Assembly: GCA_002483145.1 (NCBI GenBank)
Contig: DLHJ01000014.1
Location: forward strand, 744,001-808,000
Length of the DNA stretch: 64,000 nucleotides
Source of the DNA: Cellvibrio sp. UBA7671
GTDB taxonomy: Bacteria; Pseudomonadota; Gammaproteobacteria; Pseudomonadales; Cellvibrionaceae
Direction: 5' to 3'
A program made the position numbers and the translations under genes. This document shows, one piece after another, positions 36,000 through 45,136 of this stretch. Under the pieces are notes generated by a model that had not been told where the DNA came from, made no database searches, and saw nothing but the letters and a program-made list of their open reading frames with translations. The stretch's first letter is position 1. Each line of letters begins with the position of its first letter.

Positions 36000-36377
36000 G
36001 TGTATCTAGCTCTTAAACATCTTCATCTAACTTTTGTTGTGTTATCGCTGCTGGCTTTTTTCGTACGCGGCATCTGGTTGTTTATGAACTCCAGCATGCT
36101 TAGCAGAAAATGGGTAAAAATATTGCCACATATCATCAGCACCATTTTATTGGTAAGCGGGATAGTGCTGGCAGTGCACCTGAGCATGTCGCCCGGAAGC
36201 CAGACTTGGTTGATGGCTAAAATTATTGGTTTGGTCGCTTATATCGGTCTGGGTATTGCAGCATTCAAAGTGCCTAATCCTAATGCGCGCAAACTACTCT
36301 GGGTGAGCGCATTAATCGTATTCGCTTATATCGTCAGCGTTGCAATCAGTAGAAACCCGCTGGGCTTTTTTAGCTAA
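36000..36377 (+). CDS. SirB2-like inner-membrane protein
   Basis: 125 residues with four hydrophobic helices; LKHLHLTFVVLSLLAFFVRGIWLF and LPHIISTILLVSGIVLAV are typical of the SirB2 family. It starts at a GTG preceded by AAAAAGGAACATACC. SirB2 function is not established. It follows the DUF4202 gene by 71 bases, possibly in the same transcript, and a good terminator follows it. Confidence 0.85.
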   Translation: MYLALKHLHLTFVVLSLLAFFVRGIWLFMNSSMLSRKWVKILPHIISTILLVSGIVLAVHLSMSPGSQTWLMAKIIGLVAYIGLGIAAFKVPNPNARKLLWVSALIVFAYIVSVAISRNPLGFFS

Positions 36378-36403
36378 CTACACAGCCTGATTCGTTGTTA
36401 CCC

Positions 36404-36430
36404 AAGGCAGCCGAGCGCTGCCTTTTGTTT
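36404..36430 (+). terminator. Intrinsic terminator after the SirB2 gene
   Basis: AAGGCAGC-CGAGC-GCTGCCTT forms an eight-base-pair hairpin followed by TTGTTT. Confidence 0.75.
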
Positions 36431-36541
36431 GCCCGCTTCGACCCGCCCCAAAAAATTGATTCTTCAACGTTTGCAATTTCGCAGTGAACTCCTAGGCTTA
36501 AAGCTAATAGCTATATTCAGGCTTAATTTTATTTACAATAC

Positions 36542-36573
36542 TTGACGTTTTTTAAAAAGTGATTTATATCACA
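36542..36573 (+). promoter_or_regulatory. Candidate promoter with CRP/Vfr-like palindrome
   Basis: AGTGATTTATATCACA (36558-36573) is close to the CRP consensus TGTGA-N6-TCACA. It overlaps the -10 (TATATC) of a possible sigma-70 promoter with TTGACG at 36542 and 17-bp spacing. If both are real, a bound CRP-like protein would block this promoter or act on another one nearby. Prediction only. Confidence 0.4.
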
Positions 36574-36621
36574 GTCCAGTTGTTCAGCTTTCATATAACT
36601 TTAATAATCGGTGAGCCTGCT

Positions 36622-37140
36622 ATGAAAAAAATCCTACTAACCATCGCCCTGCTGTCGCTATCGCAATTCGGTTTCAGTTGCGATGAAGCCTGCAAACGCA
36701 CCAAGGCAGAAGCTGCCAACAATATAAAATTTGCCAGTTATCTGAATGCCAAATACTGCAAATCGACTGGTCTTGATTTTTTGTTACAGGGGCGCAAAAG
36801 CCTGCAAGCCTATCGCGACAAACAACTCCCCACAGCTCATCGCGGCGGTGCCAAGAATATTCGCCACTTTATTATGCAACGCAAAGACTGGCTGCAAGAA
36901 TGCGACAACTATTTGCAGCTGACTGAGCAGGGTAGAATTTTCCGTGATAAAGACAGCACCGATAAAATCATCTCGGCGATGACAGGCACTGCTGCAGAGC
37001 TGGAAAAAATTATGAAGCGCACCAAAGTCGAAGTTGAAAGCCTGGAGTTGGTGACGGCACCAGCAGCACAAAAATTTGATGATTTATTCAAGCTAGTTGA
37101 TGCACATTATTTGGAACTGCAAAGACGCGGGTTACTTTGA
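36622..37140 (+). CDS. Small exported hypothetical protein
   Basis: About 172 residues from ATG 36622, which gives a normal signal peptide (MKKILLTIALLSLSQFGFS, then CDEACKRTK). An in-frame start at 36559 would add 21 residues before it. The mature protein is helical and charged with a few Cys (CDEAC, KYCKS, QECDN). No domain recognised. It is monocistronic between a CRP-like palindrome and a strong terminator. Confidence 0.7.
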   Translation: MKKILLTIALLSLSQFGFSCDEACKRTKAEAANNIKFASYLNAKYCKSTGLDFLLQGRKSLQAYRDKQLPTAHRGGAKNIRHFIMQRKDWLQECDNYLQLTEQGRIFRDKDSTDKIISAMTGTAAELEKIMKRTKVEVESLELVTAPAAQKFDDLFKLVDAHYLELQRRGLL

Positions 37141-37172
37141 GTTAGCGACCAACCGCGTGGATTCACTCCCAT

Positions 37173-37207
37173 AAAAAAACCGGCGTTTTGATACGCCGGT
37201 TTTTTTA
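37173..37207. terminator. Bidirectional intrinsic terminator
   Basis: ACCGGCGT pairs with ACGCCGGT over a loop TTTG-AT, flanked by A7 and T7. It serves the exported-protein gene (plus) and the convergent 112-residue gene (minus). Confidence 0.9.
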
Positions 37208-37240
37208 TGAGATTCAATTTATATGGATACAATTTCAAGC

Positions 37241-37579
37241 TCAAGAATTCTTTTTCAACGACAGCACTGAACGCTGAGGTTTATCGGGCCGATCAGCAAA
37301 ACGTTTGGCCAACTCTTCGCGCGCTTTGATAGCTTCTGTTTTTGCATCCTGCACGGGGCTGGATTGCCAGGATTTAGGTGCACTGCCACCTGCCTTCGCC
37401 AGAAACTCCAATCCAGAACGCAGCAGGCGCGCCTGATCAACAAAGCTCATCCCTTCCGGAAACTTACCGGGATACACCTCGGAAGGATCTTTTGGATTAC
37501 CTTCAATACGAATAGTGAATCCGCTGGCATGAGTTGCCGTGCCTGTAGCCATGTCGGCTGTCCAATCGTCAAAATTCAT
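37241..37579 (-). CDS. Hypothetical protein (112 aa)
   Basis: Starts MNFDDWTADMATGTATHASGFTIRIEGNP (ATG 37579; an ATG three codons earlier is possible). Soluble, with a central helix DQARLLRSGLEFLAKAG and a basic, Lys/Arg/Pro-rich tail. No family recognised. It is read toward the bidirectional terminator. Base composition is like its neighbours. Confidence 0.65.
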   Translation of the reverse strand: MNFDDWTADMATGTATHASGFTIRIEGNPKDPSEVYPGKFPEGMSFVDQARLLRSGLEFLAKAGGSAPKSWQSSPVQDAKTEAIKAREELAKRFADRPDKPQRSVLSLKKNS

Positions 37580-37644
37580 AGATACCACAAGTATTTATTA
37601 ACGGAAACGGCATTAAAGCATAAAGTAATTGTGTGACAAAATAG

Positions 37645-38667
37645 CTAAATACTATTTGATGATGGGCGCTTTGTTTCGCCCACTGCTTTTAACGACAACC
37701 GACGCTGCTCCTCGCGATGCTCCAGCTTTTGGGCGCGACGCAACTGACGCTCCGGGGGCAGAACCCCTATGTGGGCTTGATTGCGCTGCTTGGCCAATTC
37801 GATTTGTTTCTGGCGTTCGGCAAAACGTGTAGTTTGCTCTGGCGTCAACTTGTCAAAGCAGCGCGGGCAGCAGACACCCAACATGTAATGTGCAGAGTTT
37901 TTGTCTTCTTCAGTGATGGGATAACGGCAGCCATGGCATTGGTCGTAAACACCTTTTTCAAGTTTATGATTAACGGCCACGCGATTATCAAATACAAAAC
38001 ATTCGCCACGCCACAAACTTTCTTCTTCCGGGACCTCCTCCAAATATTTAAGAATCCCGCCCTCCAGGTGATACACCTCATTAAAGCCCTGCTCTTTTAA
38101 ATAGGCAGTGGATTTTTCACAACGAATGCCACCGGTGCAAAACATCGCCACTTTTTTGTGTTTGGCAGGATCAAGGTTTTCTGCAACGTAAGCAGGAAAC
38201 TCCCGGAAGGTTTCGGTTTTTGGATCAATAGCGCGCTCAAAAGTCCCTATCTCATACTCGTAAGAATTACGAGTATCGATCACCAGCACTTCAGGATCGC
38301 TAATCAGCGCGTTCCAATCGCGGGGTTTAACATAGGTACCCACAATTTGTTGCGGATCTATGCCGTTAACACCCATGGTGACGATTTCTTTTTTGAGCTT
38401 AACCTTCATGCGGTAAAAAGGCTGCTCATCGTAAAAAGATTCTTTGTAACTCAGGTTATCAAAGCGGCCATCGGCGCGTAAAAATGCAATCAAACTATCA
38501 ATGCCTGCACGCGAGCCGGATACAGTTCCATTAATACCCTCCTCTGCCAACAGCAAGGTTCCCTTGATTCCCAACTGCTCACAAAGGTCTTTCAAGCGGG
38601 GCACCAGGGTTTCGTAATCAGGCAATTTAACGAACTTATACAGGGCGGCAACGACAATTTGGCTCAT
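37645..38667 (-). CDS. trhO: tRNA uridine(34) hydroxylase TrhO (rhodanese-family YceA)
   Basis: About 340 residues. An N-terminal acylphosphatase-like domain ([17 protein letters not shown]...EGINGTVSG) is followed by a rhodanese domain with [18 protein letters not shown] and the active-site loop [16 protein letters not shown], then a C-terminal Cys-rich segment ([11 protein letters not shown]...CCPRCFDKL). TrhO makes 5-hydroxyuridine at tRNA position 34 in an oxygen-dependent route. The start used is MSQIVV at 38667; two upstream in-frame ATGs would add only three residues. Confidence 0.93.
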   Translation of the reverse strand: MSQIVVAALYKFVKLPDYETLVPRLKDLCEQLGIKGTLLLAEEGINGTVSGSRAGIDSLIAFLRADGRFDNLSYKESFYDEQPFYRMKVKLKKEIVTMGVNGIDPQQIVGTYVKPRDWNALISDPEVLVIDTRNSYEYEIGTFERAIDPKTETFREFPAYVAENLDPAKHKKVAMFCTGGIRCEKSTAYLKEQGFNEVYHLEGGILKYLEEVPEEESLWRGECFVFDNRVAVNHKLEKGVYDQCHGCRYPITEEDKNSAHYMLGVCCPRCFDKLTPEQTTRFAERQKQIELAKQRNQAHIGVLPPERQLRRAQKLEHREEQRRLSLKAVGETKRPSSNSI

Positions 38668-38772
38668 AAACATCACTTAACGGGTTAGCAGTAATCAGAT
38701 CGAAGTATTCAAGGGCAAGCAGGATTGCGCAGGGCGCGTATTATAGGCGTTTAGTTTTTGCACAACCAGCAC

Positions 38773-39096
38773 TTATTGTGGGTCGTGTTTACTGCCCCCC
38801 AGACATTGGGGAGATGCTGGAACCTGGCTGCTGGCCTGCCACTCCTCCGGGCTAAACGTGTGCAGCGCCAAGGCATGGACTCCGGATTGCAGCTCTTCAG
38901 CGAGACAAGCATAAATTGCCTGATGACGCTGCACTTGCCGCTTGCCGGCAAACTGCGCCGAGGCCAATACCACTTTAAAATGGGTTTCTGACCCGGGCGG
39001 CACAGAGTGCATATAGCTTTCGTTGATAACTTCCAGATGCACAGGCTGGAACCCGGTACCCAACTTGGTGTAGATACGACTTTCAACAGGATTCAT
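38773..39096 (-). CDS. bolA: BolA family protein
   Basis: About 107 residues from ATG 39096, preceded by AAAGGG. The BolA fold is seen in SRIYTKLGTGFQPVHLEVINESYMHSVPPGSETHFKVVL and the RHQAIYACLAEELQSGVHALALHTFSPEEW stretch, with the conserved His in ALALHTFSPEEW. BolA proteins work with monothiol glutaredoxins in iron-sulfur trafficking and affect cell shape and biofilm genes. The in-frame extension to 39192 is not supported. It lies upstream of trhO on the same strand with a gap of about 100 bases. Confidence 0.9.
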   Translation of the reverse strand: MNPVESRIYTKLGTGFQPVHLEVINESYMHSVPPGSETHFKVVLASAQFAGKRQVQRHQAIYACLAEELQSGVHALALHTFSPEEWQASSQVPASPQCLGGSKHDPQ

Positions 39097-39291
39097 AGGA
39101 TTCACCCTTTTCCGCAAAGCAATAACAGCATCACACAGGGATAGACGATGGCTATCCAAACGGATCTGTTTATGCAAAAAAACTTGCCGCATTTTAGCGA
39201 CAAAGATCTACACTGTGTTGACTTGGAGCAACCAGCACACATTTAAATCCAGGTAGATAACGATAAACAGACGAGAATAGAAGTATTCGCT

Positions 39292-39495
39292 ATGAGTGAC
39301 CACAAGATTTTTTTTGACCGCCGCAAAGGCAATGACCGCAGGCTGGATCGCGACCCCTGCAAGAACATGCCCCTGGATCTTTATCATCGCAAGCGCCGCA
39401 AATCTACCGAGCGCCGAACTGATGAACGCAGTATCGCCGATGACTATCTCGCCTTTTTAAGTGATGCAGATAACGCAGGCAAAACGCGGCATTGA
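39292..39495 (+). CDS. Small basic conserved hypothetical protein (67 aa)
   Basis: A 67-residue protein rich in Arg/Lys/Asp: FFDRRKGNDRRLDRDPCKNMPLDLYHRKRRKSTERR. I recognise this RRKGNDRR...DPCKNMPLDLYHRKRR pattern from small conserved proteins in pseudomonads; function unknown. It is probably nucleic-acid or phosphate associated given the charge (inference). No neighbour on the same strand. Confidence 0.65.
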   Translation: MSDHKIFFDRRKGNDRRLDRDPCKNMPLDLYHRKRRKSTERRTDERSIADDYLAFLSDADNAGKTRH

Positions 39496-39508
39496 TCGCT
39501 GGTGTGAT

Positions 39509-39576
39509 TGTAGGGGCGCCGCTTGCCGCGCCCAATCGACAGTAGAAATCAGGGCGCAGCAATCAGCGCCCCTACA
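39509..39576. repeat. REP-like pair of inverted hairpins (BIME-type)
   Basis: Two GC-rich hairpins in opposite orientation: TGTAGGGGCGC (39509-39519) is the exact reverse complement of GCGCCCCTACA (39566-39576). Each half also folds on its own: GGGCGC pairs with GCGCCC at 39528-39533 in the left half, and GGGCGC at 39552-39557 pairs with GCGCCC in the right half. It lies between the 67-aa gene (plus) and galK (minus), where such elements often end transcripts or protect mRNA ends. Confidence 0.75.
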
Positions 39577-39593
39577 GGGAAGGGAAGAGAGGA

Positions 39594-40745
39594 TTAAGCG
39601 AAGGCACCCGCACTGGCTTTGGCGCGGATTAAGGTAGGAATACAGCCGGTTTGATCTTGATAATGCGCCTCAACGGCAGCCGCCAAGCGAGGAATAACCG
39701 CTGCCGGGGCCACCGCAACAACACAACCACCAAATCCTCCGCCCGTCATACGCGCACCGGCTTTACCCTCTCCCGCAACTGCCAGGATATTCACTAGCGT
39801 ATCTATCGCGGGCACAGTGATATTAAAGTCATCACGCATAGATGCATGTGATTCAGCCATTACCTTAACTAAACTAGCCAGATTACCTTCTGCAAGCGCC
39901 TTGGCCGCATCCAGTGTGCGCTGGTTTTCAGTAAGTACATGGCGCGCGCGACGGAAGCTCAACTCATCAAGTTCAGCTTCGGCCGCTAGCAGCTGAGCCA
40001 ACTCAACACCGCGCAAGGACGTTTGTCCAAAAAACGCGGCGGCCTGCTCGCACTGTTGGCGACGCTGGTTGTATTCGCTATCGACCAAACCGCGCTTGAC
40101 GCCGCTGTGGACAATCAGGATTTCCCAATCTGCTGGAACTGGCACAGCACGGGTCGATAAATCCTGGCAATCGATAAGTAATGCTGCATGCTCCTGGCCG
40201 CGCGCTGAAATCAGCTGATCCATTATCCCGCAGTTGCAGCCAACAAAATTGTTCTCTGCCGCCTGCCCCATCAACGCGGCTTGTGTTGGCTCAATTTGCT
40301 CCTGACTGAGCGAAGTGAGCGCGCGGATCAACGCCATTTCCAGCGATGCTGAACTGCTTAAACCCGCACCGGAATAAAGATCACCGGCAATATACAAATC
40401 GCCACCAGCGAGTTTAAAACCCTGTTTACGCATCTCTTGCACGACACCGCGCACGTAGTTGCTCCATGACGCATTAGTGTCATGCACCTGAATTGCATCC
40501 AGATCAACAACGACAGATTCATTATCAAAGTTGTAAGCCACCAAACGCAGCTGGCGGTCACCGCGCAGTGCAAAGGCAATATAGGTGTGATAGTTGATTG
40601 CTGCGGGCAACACAAAACCGCCGTTGTAATCCGTGTGCTCACCAATCAGATTGACACGGCCGGGCGCTTTAACGATGCCAACCGGCGCTGTACCGAAATA
40701 GCTTTCAAATAATTCGCTCACACGAGCATTAGAGAGAGTCTTCAT
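39594..40745 (-). CDS. galK: Galactokinase GalK
   Basis: 383 residues, GHMP kinase. The galactokinase signature is VKAPGRVNLIGEHTDYNGGFVLP; the ATP loop is LYSGAGLSSSASLEMAL; the C-terminal motif is ARMTGGGFGGCVVAV; the catalytic Asp lies in NCGIMDQLISARG. It phosphorylates galactose to galactose-1-phosphate in the Leloir pathway. A strong ribosome site (GAGGTAAG) precedes the ATG. It starts seven bases after galT on the same strand, so galT-galK is an operon; galE and galM are not in the window. Confidence 0.97.
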   Translation of the reverse strand: MKTLSNARVSELFESYFGTAPVGIVKAPGRVNLIGEHTDYNGGFVLPAAINYHTYIAFALRGDRQLRLVAYNFDNESVVVDLDAIQVHDTNASWSNYVRGVVQEMRKQGFKLAGGDLYIAGDLYSGAGLSSSASLEMALIRALTSLSQEQIEPTQAALMGQAAENNFVGCNCGIMDQLISARGQEHAALLIDCQDLSTRAVPVPADWEILIVHSGVKRGLVDSEYNQRRQQCEQAAAFFGQTSLRGVELAQLLAAEAELDELSFRRARHVLTENQRTLDAAKALAEGNLASLVKVMAESHASMRDDFNITVPAIDTLVNILAVAGEGKAGARMTGGGFGGCVVAVAPAAVIPRLAAAVEAHYQDQTGCIPTLIRAKASAGAFA

Positions 40746-40752
40746 GCTCGTC

Positions 40753-41808
40753 TTACCTCAATCGAAAATGAACAGGACTTTGTTGACGCAAACGTTCAGC
40801 CGCTTGCTCGGGGGATAAATCGCGCTGGGGCTCAGCCAACATTTCGTAGCCCACCATAAATTTGCGTACGCTCGCACTGCGCAATAGCGGGGGATAAAAA
40901 TGAGCGTGCAACTGCCAGTGTGCGGTGTCGTCAGCCATATCACCCGTCGCAAAAGGTGCGCCATGCCACCCCATTGAATAGGGAAATGAGCACTCAAACA
41001 GGTTATCGTAACGGGCGGTGATATCACGCAGTATCGCACCTAGACTCAGCTGTTGTGTGGGACTAAGTTCTGTAATGCGCGCAATTTTTTGCTTGGGCAG
41101 CAGCAGGGTCTCATAAGGCCAGGCAGCCCAAAATGGCACTACCACCAGCCAGTCCTCGTTCTCCACAACTACTCGCTCACCAACGGCAGACTCTTTCTGC
41201 GCATAGTCCAGCAGTAAAGGAATCGAATGTTGATTGTGGTATTCGCGCTGCTGCTCATCCTCTTTATTGACTAGTGTTGGCAGCTGCGATTGTGCCCAAA
41301 TCTGGCCATGGGGATGAGGGTTGGAGCAGCCCATCACCGCGCCTTTGTTCTCAAAAATTTGCACGCTGGCGTAGTCTTTGCCCAGATCAGCCGCCTCGCT
41401 CATCCAGGTACTGATGACTGCACTGATCTCTTCATCGCTCAACAACGGCAGGGTTTTACTGTGATCGGCAGAAAAGCAAATCACCCTGCTGGTGCCGTGT
41501 TCGGCCTGGATTTGGAACAGCGAATCACTGGAAACCGGCGCTGCTGGTACTTGCGGCATCAACGCCGCAAAGTCATTGGTGAAGACAAACGTCGTTTTGT
41601 AGGGCGGATTCACTTCCCCCCCAGCGCGATGATTACCGGCACACAGATAGCAAGAAGGATCATGCGCCGGACTGTCTGGCCATTGATTCTGCTCTTGCTG
41701 CCCCTGCCAAGGGCGCTTGGTGCGATGAGGGGAAATTAGCAGCCATTCCCCCAGGAGAGGGTTGTAGCGGCGATGAGGGTGTTCATTAACTGAAAATTCT
41801 TCGTTCAT
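40753..41808 (-). CDS. galT: Galactose-1-phosphate uridylyltransferase GalT
   Basis: 351 residues. The HIT-like fold has the active-site [11 protein letters not shown], where the second His is the uridylylated nucleophile, and the N-terminal zinc ligands [29 protein letters not shown] is typical of the N-terminus, and the C-terminal HFHAHFYPP-like segment appears as [14 protein letters not shown]. It exchanges UMP between UDP-glucose and galactose-1-phosphate. First gene of the galT-galK operon; the ribosome site is weak. Confidence 0.97.
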   Translation of the reverse strand: MNEEFSVNEHPHRRYNPLLGEWLLISPHRTKRPWQGQQEQNQWPDSPAHDPSCYLCAGNHRAGGEVNPPYKTTFVFTNDFAALMPQVPAAPVSSDSLFQIQAEHGTSRVICFSADHSKTLPLLSDEEISAVISTWMSEAADLGKDYASVQIFENKGAVMGCSNPHPHGQIWAQSQLPTLVNKEDEQQREYHNQHSIPLLLDYAQKESAVGERVVVENEDWLVVVPFWAAWPYETLLLPKQKIARITELSPTQQLSLGAILRDITARYDNLFECSFPYSMGWHGAPFATGDMADDTAHWQLHAHFYPPLLRSASVRKFMVGYEMLAEPQRDLSPEQAAERLRQQSPVHFRLR

Positions 41809-41943
41809 AATTTTTCTTATGCTGGCTTCAATGACATATAAATATGATAATTAACCGATTTGTGTAATTTACCCTAAATGGGAGGGCACTGCAATCAACC
41901 CACCGCAGATTGATTAAAAGAAAATTTTCAGCAATGCAAAAAC

Positions 41944-41975
41944 AAAAAGCCCCGACCCATAGGGCCGGGGCTTTA
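41944..41975 (-). terminator. Intrinsic terminator after dgkA
   Basis: AGCCCCG (41948-41954) pairs with CGGGGCT (41966-41972), giving TTTTTGTT on the minus strand. Confidence 0.85.
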
Positions 41976-41997
41976 AAAATGATCGTTACTGCAGTAA

Positions 41998-42369
41998 TCA
42001 GCTAAACCGATTGAAGGCAATGATTCCCCACACAATCGCCAGCAATACCAAACTGACAAACACCAATGCTGAACCTATATCTTTCGCGCGCCCGGAAAGC
42101 TCATGGCGCTCAGAGCCGGTGCGGTCCACCACCGCTTCAACGGATGAGTTGGCCAATTCCGCCATCAATACCCAGAAGACACTCGCAATCAACAAAATAA
42201 GTTCGACTGGAGTTTGTGCAAGCCAAAAGGCCGCCGGAATCAGAATGATCGCCAGTCCTACCTCTTGCCGGAATGCCGCCTCATATTTCCATACCGCGGC
42301 AAACCCCTTCATTGAATAACCAAACGCATCAATTATACGTGGAACACCGGTTTTACCTGGTTTGCTCAT
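41998..42369 (-). CDS. dgkA: Diacylglycerol kinase DgkA
   Basis: 123 residues with three hydrophobic helices, as in the small trimeric prokaryotic enzyme. The active-site region MAELANSSVEAVVDRTGSERHELSGRAKDIGSA is intact (Glu and Asn of ELANS; Glu-Ala-Val-Val-Asp). It phosphorylates diacylglycerol released from phospholipid head-group transfer back to phosphatidate. GGAG precedes the ATG by seven bases. Divergent from the PAP2 gene. Confidence 0.96.
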   Translation of the reverse strand: MSKPGKTGVPRIIDAFGYSMKGFAAVWKYEAAFRQEVGLAIILIPAAFWLAQTPVELILLIASVFWVLMAELANSSVEAVVDRTGSERHELSGRAKDIGSALVFVSLVLLAIVWGIIAFNRFS

Positions 42370-42512
42370 TCACTGTCTCCGCTCATTGTCATCTCAGGTT
42401 AATTACACATTCACACAATAGTCACACAGCAATGTTACTAATAGATGGACGCGGACGTAATTTATCCTGTTCGCGCGATTTCATCTGCAACTAGTTAAAA
42501 AGGCGGTGAATC

Positions 42513-43055
42513 ATGAATACTTTTTTACAGCGCGTCCACCACTTGGATACTCTCGCATTTTTGTGGGTACATGTAACCAAAGGCTTCCAGTATCGTCGCT
42601 CTGTCAGATTTGTTTCCCAGACCGGAGACGGCCCTCTTTATTTAATTGTCGCATTGGGTTTGCTTGCACTTGAGCCTATCGCCGGTGCGCGTTTTTTCTG
42701 GGCGGGAATTATCGCCTACGTATTTGATGTCAGTTTGTACCTGCTTCTGAAAAATCTCATCAAACGCGATCGCCCTGCGGTAAAGATCACAAGCTATCAG
42801 GCGTGGATCACTCCCTCGGATCAATTCAGTTTTCCTTCGGGTCATACTGCTGCTGCATTTTTATTTGCCTGCCTGATTTTTAATTTTTATCCGCTTTTTG
42901 CAATCCCCTGTTTTATCTGGGCCTGTGCGATTGGCATGAGCCGCGTGCTGCTCGGCGTGCACTACCCGACTGATCTGGTCGCCGGAGCCCTGCTCGGTAG
43001 CGCCTGTGCATTTTGGGGAATTTACCTGCATTCGTTAATTGTTTCACTACACTAA
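42513..43055 (+). CDS. PAP2-family membrane phosphatase
   Basis: 180 residues with about five hydrophobic segments. The three PAP2 signature motifs are KRDRPAVKI (K-x6-RP variant), FPSGHTAAAF (PSGH) and SRVLLGVHYPTD (SR-x5-H-x3-D), all with catalytic residues intact. It dephosphorylates a lipid phosphate, possibly phosphatidate or undecaprenyl pyrophosphate. It precedes a glycosyltransferase gene by 66 bases on the same strand, suggesting a shared role in a lipid-linked glycan step (inference). Confidence 0.88.
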   Translation: MNTFLQRVHHLDTLAFLWVHVTKGFQYRRSVRFVSQTGDGPLYLIVALGLLALEPIAGARFFWAGIIAYVFDVSLYLLLKNLIKRDRPAVKITSYQAWITPSDQFSFPSGHTAAAFLFACLIFNFYPLFAIPCFIWACAIGMSRVLLGVHYPTDLVAGALLGSACAFWGIYLHSLIVSLH

Positions 43056-43121
43056 TTATTAACAGCGCAGCGACTTATTAACCGCCAATCCTGATTGGCA
43101 TTGATTACCAAGTGAGAGCGC

Positions 43122-44183
43122 ATGAAAATATTGTATGGGGTTCAAGGCACCGGCAATGGCCACACTACGCGTGCGCGCATTATGGCAAAAGCCTTTGCTG
43201 ATGTTGGTGCACAGGTTGATTGGGTTTTTTCAGGCCGGGAGCGCGATAAATTTTTTGATATGGAAGCCTTTGGTGATTTCCAATCCTACCGCGGACTTAC
43301 CTTCGCTACCCAAAACGGCAAAGTCCAGTTCGTAAAAACACTCTTCACATCCAATATTGCCCAGCTGTATCAAGACACGAAAAAAGTGGATGTCGAGGGC
43401 TACGACTTTATCATCAATGATTTTGAACCTGTGTCGGCTTGGGCAGCCAAACGCGCAGGGAAAAAAATTATCGGTATCTCTCACCAAAATGCCTTTTTTT
43501 ACGACATACCCAAATTCGGTAATAATATTTTTGTCGATTGGTTTATGCATAATTTTGCACCAGTGACGCAACCTATTGGTTTGCACTGGCATCATTTCAA
43601 CCAACCAATTCTTCCACCACTCGTAGAACCATCACAGTACCCTAACGTTTCCACCCCCAAACATTATTTAGTTTATCTACCTTTTGCGGGCTTAGAAGAT
43701 ATAGTGCCGCAGCTGCGCGAATTTCCGGATTATGATTTTTTTATCTATCAATCCGTTCCTGCCGCCTACGATGATGGTCACATCCATGTCCGCCCGTTTT
43801 CACGGGAAGGATTTCAAATAGACCTGCATCGCTGCGAAGGCGTGATTTGCAGTGCAGGCTTTGAGTTGCCGAGCGAAGCGATCCATCTAGGGAAAAAATT
43901 ATTAGTGCAGCCAGTTGCCGGACAAGTTGAACAAAAATCCAATGCCATCGCCTTGGAACAACTCGGTTACGGGAGTACTGCTACACATTTTGATACAGAA
44001 ACCTTAAGCCGTTGGCTGCCACTTAAACCACCCGCCCAACCGCGCCATTACCCGGATGTTGCCAAGGCACTGGTCAATTGGTTAATGAATGGTGGCAGTG
44101 ACGACATCAGTGATTTGCAGCAACAATTATGGCGGGAAGCTATCGCGGGAAAGACACAACTAACCGGATTGTTAGCGAAATAA
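43122..44183 (+). CDS. MJ1255/VC2487-type glycosyltransferase
   Basis: 353 residues, GT-B style. The N-terminus ILYGVQGTGNGHTTRARIMAKAF has the GxGNGHxTR motif of this uncharacterised family. The C-terminal half carries a sugar-nucleotide type site CEGVICSAGFELPSEAIHLGKKLLVQPVAGQVEQKSNA. Soluble, no signal peptide, so it acts on the cytoplasmic side. The PAP2 gene upstream may be its partner. The acceptor is unknown. Confidence 0.85.
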   Translation: MKILYGVQGTGNGHTTRARIMAKAFADVGAQVDWVFSGRERDKFFDMEAFGDFQSYRGLTFATQNGKVQFVKTLFTSNIAQLYQDTKKVDVEGYDFIINDFEPVSAWAAKRAGKKIIGISHQNAFFYDIPKFGNNIFVDWFMHNFAPVTQPIGLHWHHFNQPILPPLVEPSQYPNVSTPKHYLVYLPFAGLEDIVPQLREFPDYDFFIYQSVPAAYDDGHIHVRPFSREGFQIDLHRCEGVICSAGFELPSEAIHLGKKLLVQPVAGQVEQKSNAIALEQLGYGSTATHFDTETLSRWLPLKPPAQPRHYPDVAKALVNWLMNGGSDDISDLQQQLWREAIAGKTQLTGLLAK

Positions 44184-44202
44184 AACAATTCTTCGGTAAA
44201 GA

Positions 44203-44619
44203 TTAATCAAACGACACTTTTTGCCGGGCAGATTTAATGGAGCCGCGCTGGGTTTTGGCATCCATGCGGCGCTGCTTGGATGAATAAGTCGGCTTGGTCG
44301 CACGGCGCATTTTTTCAATTTTTATTGCATCGAGAATGATTTCCTGCAGACGCGCCAAAGCATCTTCACGATTTTGTTCTTGCGTACGGAATCGCTGGGC
44401 TTTAATCACCAACACACCTTCGTTAGTGATGCGTTTATCGCCCAGCGCCAACAAACGCGCTTTGCAAAACTCACTCAACGATGAATTAGGGATATCAAAA
44501 CGCAAATGTATCGCACTCGACACCTTGTTGACATTTTGTCCGCCCGCACCCTGAGCACGCATAGCGCTGCATTCAATTTCACTCAGGGGAATAACAACCG
44601 AGGCGTTCACCCGCAACAT
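44203..44619 (-). CDS. arfB: Peptidyl-tRNA hydrolase ArfB (YaeJ), ribosome rescue
   Basis: 138 residues. The GGQ catalytic loop (G26 G27 Q28 in RAQGAGGQNVNKVSSAI) is followed by a basic C-terminal tail (KMRRATKPTYSSKQRRMDAKTQRGSIKSAR) that enters the empty mRNA channel of stalled ribosomes in the characterised E. coli protein. It hydrolyses peptidyl-tRNA on non-stop ribosomes. The start is one base from the rseC stop on the same strand, so it is in the position where mucD sits in Pseudomonas. Confidence 0.95.
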   Translation of the reverse strand: MLRVNASVVIPLSEIECSAMRAQGAGGQNVNKVSSAIHLRFDIPNSSLSEFCKARLLALGDKRITNEGVLVIKAQRFRTQEQNREDALARLQEIILDAIKIEKMRRATKPTYSSKQRRMDAKTQRGSIKSARQKVSFD

Positions 44620-44620
44620 A

Positions 44621-45094
44621 CTAATGCTGCTCTACGGCTTGGTAAAAATGCAGGGGTTTTCGGCCGTCCACCAACACTGGTTGCAGATCGCTATTTAAGC
44701 GGTTACGCCAGGAATGCCAGCGCACAATCAAGCCACCCAACAATAAACCAGCGAAACCACTGAGCGTAGTAATACCCTCATGGGCAAAGTGGTGATGGGC
44801 AAATACGGTGGCAAGCAACAGCGTTATTAGCGGCACCATATAAACCAGCAGCGCGCCTTTTGCGATAACTTCCTCGGGAATACCGATCTGGATTTCATCA
44901 CCCAAGTGATAATCCGCAGGATTGCGCCCCTCCAATAGCACCCAAATATACGCGGTGTGACCATCCCATTTATTGATAAGGCTCTGCCCGCAACCTTTTT
45001 CGGCCTTACATGAACCGCAGGCGGATTTCCGGATGGTCTCCACCCAGACACCTTCGGTTTCTATTACCATTATGCGGCCGGTTTCGAGAATCAT
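44621..45094 (-). CDS. rseC: RseC/MucC family regulator
   Basis: 157 residues with an N-terminal Cys-rich cytoplasmic segment (SACGSCKAEKGCGQ), two transmembrane helices (about 85-105 and 108-126), and a basic C-terminus. RseC/MucC modulates the SigmaE/AlgU system and, in some bacteria, the SoxR-reducing system. It follows mucB (42 bases) in the AlgU operon. The cysteines could bind an iron-sulfur cluster (family knowledge). AGGTAAGG precedes the ATG. Confidence 0.92.
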   Translation of the reverse strand: MILETGRIMVIETEGVWVETIRKSACGSCKAEKGCGQSLINKWDGHTAYIWVLLEGRNPADYHLGDEIQIGIPEEVIAKGALLVYMVPLITLLLATVFAHHHFAHEGITTLSGFAGLLLGGLIVRWHSWRNRLNSDLQPVLVDGRKPLHFYQAVEQH

Positions 45095-45136
45095 GTGCCT
45101 TACCTGTGATGGACTGCCAGAATGGAAAAGGGAGGA

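Noticed and set aside
36454-36470. FNR-like box TTGATTCTTCAA
   Set aside because: The second half-site does not match ATCAA at the required spacing.
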